A model generated the notes under the pieces. The model was not told the DNA's origin, ran no database searches, and saw nothing but the letters and a program-made list of their open reading frames with translations. This document shows, in pieces, positions 7,301 through 11,863 of a DNA stretch of 11,863 nt. The position numbers and the translations under genes are program-made. Each line of letters starts with the position of its first letter. The first letter of the stretch is position 1. Where the stretch lies: contig DKWE01000116.1 in NCBI GenBank assembly GCA_002491565.1, positions 1-11,863 of the forward strand, in the 5' to 3' direction. The DNA comes from Lachnospiraceae bacterium UBA7160. Its GTDB lineage: Bacteria; Bacillota; Clostridia; Lachnospirales; Lachnospiraceae.

Positions 7301-10300
7301 TATGATATTGTAGTGGAACGGCTGCATATTGGGGAGCCTGATCCGCCAGAGCGGGAAGGAGCTACGGCAGATAGCAGACCAGATGGCAGGGAAGGAGTTG
7401 CGACAGGTAGCAGGCCGGATAGCGGGGAAGAAGCTGTGGCAGACAGCAGACCAGATAGCGGGGAGGCAGAACCAGGCAGCCGCATAAGCGCAGAGAACTT
7501 TCGCATCACAGATGAGAACCTGGGCGTAGGCGGCCCGAAGGCTAAATTCCGCGCAAACCTGGATGCTATCTACCTGCTGAAAGCCCTGGAGCTTTCCGGG
7601 CGCAGCGCGTCCCCCGAAGAGCAGGAAACGCTGTCAAGATATGTGGGCTGGGGAGGTCTTGCGGATGCCTTTGACGGGGACAAAAGGGAATGGATCGGTG
7701 AGTACAAGGAGCTGCAGGCAGCCCTCACTCTAGAAGAATATGAATCTGCCAGGGCATCTACGTTAAATGCTCACTATACCAGCCCTGCGGTGATCCGCGC
7801 AGTTTATGAAGCAGTCGGAAGGATGGGCTTTACAGCTGGCAATATTCTGGAGCCGTCCTGCGGTGTCGGCAACTTTTTCGGGATGCTCCCGGAGGAAATG
7901 TCCGGCTCCCGTCTTTATGGCGTGGAGCTGGATTCCATCAGCGGGCGCATTGCAAAGCAGCTTTACCCGAAAGCAGAGATCACGGTGGCAGGCTTTGAGA
8001 CGACGGACCGGAAGGATTTCTACGATTTGGCTGTAGGAAACGTGCCGTTCGGGCAGTATCAGGTGAATGACCCGGCCTATAACAGGCTGGGTTTTTCCAT
8101 TCATAACTATTTTTTCGCAAAAGCTCTGGACCAGGTGCGTCCCGGCGGTATTGTGGCGTTTGTAACCAGCCGCTACACGATGGATGCGAAGAACCCGCAG
8201 GCGCGGAACTATCTGGCGCAGCGTGCGGAGTTTCTCGGTGCCATCCGGCTCCCGAATAACGCGTTCCGGGCAAATGCCGGTACGGATGTGGTGTCGGATA
8301 TCATTTTCCTGCAAAAGCGGGATCGGCCTATTGATCTATCACCAGACTGGGTGCATCTTGGCATAAATGAGGATGGCTTTGCCATCAACAGCTATTTTAT
8401 CGACCACCCGGAGATGGTCCTGGGGCGGCAGACGTCGGAGAGCACCCAGTACGGCAGGCAGGACTTTACGGTGGAACCGATCGAGGGATTGAAGCTTTCC
8501 GACCAGCTGCACGATGCGGTGAAATACATCCGCGGCACCTATCAGGAGGCGGAGCTGCCCGATCTTGGGGAGGGCGAGGAAATTGATACCTCGATTCCGG
8601 CAGATCCCAATGTAAAAAATTATTCCTATACGATTGTAGACGGAAAGGTTTACTTCCGGGAGAACAGCCGCATGGTGCGCCCGGAGTTAAACGCTACTGC
8701 CGAGGCCCGGATTAAAGGCATGGTGGCCCTGCGGGACTGTGTGCAGCAGCTGATCAGTCTGGAAATGGATGAATACGCGCCGGATACGGCCATACGGGAG
8801 AAGCAGGTGGAATTAAACCGGCTGTATGATAGTTTTTCTGCAAAGTACGGTTTAATCAATGACCGCGGCAACCGACTGGCCTTTTCGGATGATTCCTCCT
8901 ATTACCTGCTGTGCGCGCTGGAGGTACTGGATGAGGACGGAAAACTGGAGCGCAAGGCGGATATGTTCACGAAACGCACCATCAAGCCGCACCGGGCGGT
9001 CACTGCGGTGGATACGGCCAGTGAGGCACTTGCAGTATCCATTGCGGAGCGGGCCAGGGTGGATATGGAATACATGTCCCAGCTTACCGGAAAGAATATT
9101 CCGGAAATACAAAAAGAGCTGACCGGTGTGATCTTCAAGGACCCGGCTTACCGGGACGATCCGCTTTCCGGCTGGCAGACTGCGGACGAATACCTGTCCG
9201 GCAATGTCCGCCGCAAGCTCCGCGCGGCGCAGCGGGCAGCGCAGGCAGACCCAATGTATGCGGTCAATGTGGAGGCACTTCTGGCAGCGCAGCCCAAAGA
9301 TTTGGACGCATCGGAGATCGAAGTGCGGCTTGGGGCTACCTGGATTGCCCCGGAGTACATCCAGCAGTTTGCCTATGAGGTTCTGAAAACACCCAGACAC
9401 CTGCGCGGCGTAATTGAGATCAAGTATGCCGCATTTACGGCAGAGTGGCAGGTTACCGAGAAAAATTCAGTGGGCCATAACGATGTCGCAGCTTATACCA
9501 CCTATGGCACAGACCGGGCCAACGCTTACCGCATCCTGGAGGATTCCTTAAACCTCCGGGATGTCCGCATTTATGACACGGTGGAGGATGAGGACGGCAA
9601 AAAGCGCCGGGTGTTAAACGCAAAGGAGACCACTCTGGCAGCGCAGAAGCAGCAGGCCCTCCGGGAAGCGTTCAAAAGCTGGATATGGAAGGACCCGGAG
9701 CGGAGGCAGGCGCTGGTGCGCCAGTACAACGAGGAGATGAACAGCACCAGGCCACGCGAGTATGACGGGAGCCACCTTGTCTTTGCCGGGATGAATCCGG
9801 AGATTACCCTGCGGGAGCACCAGAAAAACGCCATCGCCCATGTGCTGTACGGCGGCAATACGCTGCTGGCCCATGAGGTGGGTGCGGGAAAGACCTTTGA
9901 GATGGTGGCTGCGGCGATGGAGGGAAAGAGGCTGGGGCTGTGCCAGAAATCTATTTTTGTGGTGCCGAACCACCTGACCGAACAGTGGGCTTCTGAGTTC
10001 CTGCGGCTGTATCCTTCCGCCAACATCCTTGTCACTACAAAAAAGGACTTTGAGACCCGCAACCGGAAGAAGTTCTGTGCGCGGATCGCCACCGGCGATT
10101 ATGATGCGGTCATTATCGGACATTCCCAGTTTGAGCGCATCCCGATCAGCAGGGAGCGGCAGGAGCGGCTTTTGCGGGAGCAGATCGCGGAGATCACTGC
10201 GGGGATTGCCGAGGTGGAGGACAGCGGCGGCGAACGGTTCACCGTCAAGCAGCTGGAGCGCACCAAACGGAACCTGGAATTACGGCTTGCAAAGCTGCAG

Positions 10301-11863
10301 GCGGATGGGCGCAAGGACGATGTGGTGACCTTTGAGCAGCTGGGCGTGGATCGGATGTTCGTGGACGAGGCGCATAGCTACAAAAATATGTTCCTATATA
10401 CAAAAATGAGGAACGTGGCGGGCCTTTCCACCACGGATGCACAAAAATCTTCTGATATGTTTGCAAAGTGCCGTTATCTGGACGAGGTGACCGGGAGCCG
10501 CGGGGTGGTCTTTGCCACCGGCACACCGGTCAGTAATTCCATGACGGAGCTGTACACCATGCAGCGGTATCTGCAGTATGGGCGGCTGCAGGAGATGGGG
10601 ATGGTGCATTTTGACTGCTGGGCTTCCCGGTTCGGGGAGACCACGACAGCACTGGAGCTGGCACCTGAAGGCACCGGCTACCGGGCAAGGACGCGGTTTG
10701 CGAAGTTTTTCAACCTGCCGGAATTGATGAACCTGTTCAAGGAGGTAGCGGATATCAAGACCGCCGATCAGCTGCACCTGCCGACTCCGGAGGTAGAATA
10801 CCATACCATTGTGGCGAAGCCGACCAGCCACCAGCAGGAAATGGTGCAGGTACTCTCTGAACGCGCCGCCCGCGTCCACAGCGGGAGCGTTGACCCGTCG
10901 GAGGATAACATGTTGAAAATAACGACGGACGGCAGGAAGCTTGGCCTGGATCAACGTATTATCAGCCCGCTGTTACCGGACGAGGCAGGGACGAAAGTCA
11001 ACCAGTGTGTAGCGAATATCCTGCAGATCTGGCAGGACGGGCAGGAAGAGAAGCTGACCCAGCTGGTCTTTTGTGATATCTCGACACCCAAAGCAGCGCC
11101 GTCAAAAAAAGCGGCAAAGACAGTCACCGGCAACCTGGATAACCCGGAGCTTCACGCACTGGAGACGGCAATCCCTCTGCCGGAGCAGGAAGCGGAATTT
11201 ACCATTTATGAGGATATCCGGCAGAAGCTGATCGCACATGGCATCCCGGCAGAGCAGATCGCTTTTATCCATGAAGCGAACACCGAAGTGCGGAAAAAAG
11301 AATTATTTGCAAAAGTGCGGAGCGGCCAGGTGCGCGTCCTGATGGGCAGCACCTCCAAAATGGGGGCCGGGACAAATGTGCAGGACCGATTGGTGGCACT
11401 TCATGACCTGGACTGCCCGTGGAGGCCCGGGGACCTGGCTCAGAGAAAAGGAAGGATCGAACGCCAGGGCAACCAAAACCCGCTGGTCCATGTGTTCCGC
11501 TATGTCACAGAGGGAACCTTCGATGCGTACCTTTGGCAGACAGTGGAGAATAAGCAGAAATTTATCAGCCAGATCATGACAAGCAAATCGCCGGTCCGGG
11601 CCTGTGACGACGTGGACGAAACGGCTTTGTCCTTTGCGGAGATCAAGGCGCTGTGCGCCGGGGACCCGCGTATCAAGGAGCGGATGGATCTGGACGTGGA
11701 GGTTTCGCGGCTGAAACTGATGAAAGCGGACCACCAGAGCCAGCAGTTTCGCATGGAGGATAACCTGCTGAAATTTTTCCCGGAGCAGATCGAAAAGTGC
11801 AAGGGCTATATCCGTGGGTTTGAGACGGATCTGCAGACACTGGAGCAGCATCCGCACCCGGAG
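4361..11863 (+). CDS. Giant polyvalent protein: ArdC-like N-domain, adenine-methylase-like domain, SNF2 helicase (right end cut off)
   Basis: I translated this frame from the ATG at 4361 and found no stop; 2501 residues are present and the gene continues past the window. Residues 20-105 resemble the ArdC N-domain of the gene at 1031 (QLMIYAQRPDAT, VFDVSD at 93). Residues 105-258 resemble its zincin region but have no HExxH. Residues 259-378 are low-complexity filler overlapping tnpV. Residues 438-510 and 632-682 are two copies of one module, and 792-851 and 866-928 two copies of another. Residues 998-1041 are a 12-residue tandem repeat. The methyltransferase-like domain has EPSCGVGN (1164-1171, SAM loop) and GNVPFG (1226-1231, in place of NPPY/F). 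The helicase has VGAGKT (1840-1845), DEAH (2002-2005), ATGTPVSNS (2052-2060) and QRKGRIERQGNQN (2361-2373), so both lobes are present and motifs intact. The architecture recalls phage P1 DarB antirestriction protein. A role in protecting transferred DNA is inference. Confidence 0.92.
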   Translation, partial: MASKAEMYAQMADQAAVQVTKSWQEWTAFLTTASRLYKYPYHEQLMIYAQRPDATACAEYDLWNKRMGRYIKRGSRGIALVDDSGDRPRLRYVFDVSDTGEREQSRRPYLWVMQPDYAGRVMDMIEQRYGVPTQGDLVQQLADLAGRLTEDYWLDHRRDILRIVDGSFLEEYDEFNIGLQFKSAATVSITYSLMSRCGLEPGEYFDHEDFMAIFDFNTPGTVAALGTAVSQINQQILRQIGVLIQNIEREKAAERSRAYGEQTDLHTERGLSDPGFEAAGRSGEAAGQVRQDAENLPEGAQAGPVQPAPPVREAVSAPAGDGRGSEQPSGADDAGADGSGRGNGAAQGQRHDAVGRADEQLQGPGGGDYPEGTYQQLTLNLFPTQEEQIQRIEESGIQQMPGSFSVSDAEIDAELKEGSGFQGSKIRIYALYQHQPDVKTVIAFLKEEYGPYYGHSYTYPDGKKGEVHFTGKGVEFSKWGYEKTVKVKWPELEKRLRQMVTDGTYLSGEEKIDYEQLELKYIGIVGGVPMPVAQFGFPSIEPIQEQAVKPEQTQESSVSGDVVDTGETAHPGEAIEEATSIVPPVEAAKPLVQPRPETLQDAIDAAIQEWNGDEQSKRAVARYMKDHAREKDTAAWLRGEYGDGLPAFPVTGDGVAADIPWPKVQRRIAQLIKADRFFTQEELDHLEEIDPADVREQLAEAGIENGEVVHPELLEDSPFIRQAATDAEKAAQGEEKAPFDLSGQPISRIGDTITVGEGKPSHEIDVTVTDEQWEAIRQALPEAEPVQGEMIPSYQIGDTVYLDEIAFEITAIREREVELRDPSLLYPIFRVENKENFERMLRLDGRNTAFFQAADLQQPVYLEGKPSYQTGDSVFVVYGERTISGTVGYIGDIDVRVDTGPYSWSNEVINRKQFEEGLRRDGRNASLFIPEQDEVVQQGEEAGSAEKVLEKPEQESTAGTTPEMVAETTTIYPGDKNHLPYDIVVERLHIGEPDPPEREGATADSRPDGREGVATGSRPDSGEEAVADSRPDSGEAEPGSRISAENFRITDENLGVGGPKAKFRANLDAIYLLKALELSGRSASPEEQETLSRYVGWGGLADAFDGDKREWIGEYKELQAALTLEEYESARASTLNAHYTSPAVIRAVYEAVGRMGFTAGNILEPSCGVGNFFGMLPEEMSGSRLYGVELDSISGRIAKQLYPKAEITVAGFETTDRKDFYDLAVGNVPFGQYQVNDPAYNRLGFSIHNYFFAKALDQVRPGGIVAFVTSRYTMDAKNPQARNYLAQRAEFLGAIRLPNNAFRANAGTDVVSDIIFLQKRDRPIDLSPDWVHLGINEDGFAINSYFIDHPEMVLGRQTSESTQYGRQDFTVEPIEGLKLSDQLHDAVKYIRGTYQEAELPDLGEGEEIDTSIPADPNVKNYSYTIVDGKVYFRENSRMVRPELNATAEARIKGMVALRDCVQQLISLEMDEYAPDTAIREKQVELNRLYDSFSAKYGLINDRGNRLAFSDDSSYYLLCALEVLDEDGKLERKADMFTKRTIKPHRAVTAVDTASEALAVSIAERARVDMEYMSQLTGKNIPEIQKELTGVIFKDPAYRDDPLSGWQTADEYLSGNVRRKLRAAQRAAQADPMYAVNVEALLAAQPKDLDASEIEVRLGATWIAPEYIQQFAYEVLKTPRHLRGVIEIKYAAFTAEWQVTEKNSVGHNDVAAYTTYGTDRANAYRILEDSLNLRDVRIYDTVEDEDGKKRRVLNAKETTLAAQKQQALREAFKSWIWKDPERRQALVRQYNEEMNSTRPREYDGSHLVFAGMNPEITLREHQKNAIAHVLYGGNTLLAHEVGAGKTFEMVAAAMEGKRLGLCQKSIFVVPNHLTEQWASEFLRLYPSANILVTTKKDFETRNRKKFCARIATGDYDAVIIGHSQFERIPISRERQERLLREQIAEITAGIAEVEDSGGERFTVKQLERTKRNLELRLAKLQADGRKDDVVTFEQLGVDRMFVDEAHSYKNMFLYTKMRNVAGLSTTDAQKSSDMFAKCRYLDEVTGSRGVVFATGTPVSNSMTELYTMQRYLQYGRLQEMGMVHFDCWASRFGETTTALELAPEGTGYRARTRFAKFFNLPELMNLFKEVADIKTADQLHLPTPEVEYHTIVAKPTSHQQEMVQVLSERAARVHSGSVDPSEDNMLKITTDGRKLGLDQRIISPLLPDEAGTKVNQCVANILQIWQDGQEEKLTQLVFCDISTPKAAPSKKAAKTVTGNLDNPELHALETAIPLPEQEAEFTIYEDIRQKLIAHGIPAEQIAFIHEANTEVRKKELFAKVRSGQVRVLMGSTSKMGAGTNVQDRLVALHDLDCPWRPGDLAQRKGRIERQGNQNPLVHVFRYVTEGTFDAYLWQTVENKQKFISQIMTSKSPVRACDDVDETALSFAEIKALCAGDPRIKERMDLDVEVSRLKLMKADHQSQQFRMEDNLLKFFPEQIEKCKGYIRGFETDLQTLEQHPHPE
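5123..5127 (+). promoter_or_regulatory. Ribosome binding site for the embedded tnpV gene
   Basis: AGGAG lies 8 bases before the ATG at 5136. It sits inside the giant reading frame and is the main evidence that the embedded frame is translated on its own; the upstream in-frame TTG at 5100 has no such site. Confidence 0.65.
5136..5492 (+). CDS. tnpV: TnpV-family protein encoded wholly inside the giant gene in another frame
   Basis: The product has 118 residues. It begins MENRLTYTQNGDYLIPDL and continues with PLGKYG (27-32), YLKEHRPVLYSQLLLSEKL, VTEQLKASDMMQWVGLMN (84-101) and ends EEIILKELINS. This order of motifs is that of the transposon-encoded TnpV family as I remember it, and the length is full for the family. 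Function is unknown; there is no membrane segment or known catalytic motif. An AGGAG at 5123-5127 gives a good start. The gene is on the same strand as the giant frame but shifted by one base, and lies wholly within it. In the overlap the giant protein is Gly/Ala/Pro/Asp/Gln-rich and looks like unconstrained linker, whereas the TnpV frame looks like a folded helical protein, so TnpV is probably the older reading. A terminator-like hairpin follows at 5539-5573. Confidence 0.8.
   Translation: MENRLTYTQNGDYLIPDLKLQGGVEKPLGKYGRMRKTYLKEHRPVLYSQLLLSEKLYPHLQETDEAANSRLEQMMPGLMEAAGVTEQLKASDMMQWVGLMNSCKAQAEEIILKELINS
5539..5573 (+). terminator. Strong terminator-like hairpin inside the giant coding frame, just after tnpV
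   Basis: AGAGTCTGGCAT (5539-5550) pairs with ATGCCAGGCTCT (5558-5569) along 12 base pairs with a single T-G wobble; A5538-T5570 can extend it. The loop is ACAGCAG, and the run TTTTT covers 5569-5573. It starts 46 bases after the tnpV stop. In the giant frame it encodes an unremarkable segment (ESGIQQMPGS). The T tract is on the + strand side only, so it would act on transcripts in the direction of the genes. Ribosomes translating the giant frame would be expected to melt it. Confidence 0.65.
5672..6406 (+). repeat. Two diverged copies of a helix-rich module in the giant protein
   Basis: Copy one is residues 438-510 (5672-5890) and copy two is residues 632-682 (6254-6406). Matching anchors are FLKEEYG with WLRGEYG, and VKWPELEKRLRQMVTDGTYL with IPWPKVQRRIAQLIKADRFF, each then followed by an acidic -EE segment. 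The similarity is at protein level only, so the duplication is old. Function is unknown. Confidence 0.6.
6734..7144 (+). repeat. Tandem duplication of a small beta-rich domain in the giant protein
   Basis: Copy one covers residues 792-851 (6734-6913) and copy two 866-928 (6956-7144). Shared anchors are PSYQIGDTVYL with PSYQTGDSVFV at the start, and NFERMLRLDGRNTAFF with QFEEGLRRDGRNASLF at the end. The pattern of alternating hydrophobic residues suggests a small beta-barrel plus a helix. The two copies are separated by about 14 residues (851-866). Confidence 0.7.
7352..7483 (+). repeat. Three and two-thirds copies of a 36-base in-frame tandem repeat
   Basis: Units at 7352-7387, 7388-7423 and 7424-7459 encode REGATADSRPDG, REGVATGSRPDS and GEEAVADSRPDS; a shortened unit at 7460-7483 encodes GEAEPGSR. 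The unit is 36 bases, so copy number can vary without breaking the frame. It forms a flexible hydrophilic linker just before the methyltransferase-like domain. Confidence 0.85.

Noticed and set aside
7763..8314. A 183-codon open frame on the - strand opposite the methyltransferase-like domain
   Set aside because: The + strand encodes clear methyltransferase motifs here; the - strand translation has no coherent pattern.
4361..11863. The giant frame being two genes, with a break at tnpV
   Set aside because: I read the frame codon by codon through 5100-5580 without a stop, and no ATG with a good ribosome site restarts it just after tnpV; the phase is the same on both sides.

Overview
The window is a stretch of a conjugative or mobilizable integrative element of the type common in gut Clostridia (Lachnospiraceae/Ruminococcaceae-like). 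This host range is inferred from the gene content, the AGGAG-type ribosome binding sites, moderate-to-high GC and tight same-strand packing. Everything coding lies on the + strand. Both the left and right ends cut through genes. No integrase, relaxase, attachment site, tRNA or CRISPR array is visible.

Layout: 1-558 is the C-terminal end of a plasmid/ICE-type DNA topoisomerase III (topB). It overlaps by 4 bases a small basic protein of unknown function (555-842). A 188-base non-coding gap (843-1030) follows and holds three nested or perfect inverted repeats. Next comes a 1017-residue polyvalent antirestriction protein (1031-4084): ArdC-type N-domain, HEMAH zincin, a degenerate nucleotidyltransferase-like domain, YodL-like domain and DUF4316-like tail. 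One base later begins a small TTRAP-family protein (4086-4295). A short hairpin with a T-rich tail (4312-4340) then precedes a giant reading frame starting at 4361 and still open at 11863 (2501 codons). The giant protein has an ArdC-like N-terminus without HExxH, a low-complexity linker, duplicated small modules, an adenine-methyltransferase-like domain and a complete SNF2-type helicase.

The most unusual feature sits inside the giant gene. A complete TnpV-family gene (5136-5492), with its own AGGAG site, is encoded in another frame of the same strand, exactly where the giant protein becomes Gly/Ala/Pro/Asp/Gln-rich filler. Forty-six bases after its stop, still within the giant frame, lies a near-perfect 12-bp hairpin followed by five Ts, which looks like an intrinsic terminator. 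Together they suggest a nested transcription unit in which read-through into the helicase/methylase part could depend on translation of the giant frame.

Functionally, the genes fit DNA processing and protection during transfer: topoisomerase for strand handling, an ArdC-type protein and a DarB-like methylase/helicase for evading host restriction, and small accessory proteins (TTRAP, TnpV, the basic protein) of unknown mechanism. Family assignments rest on motif recognition by eye, without database searches.
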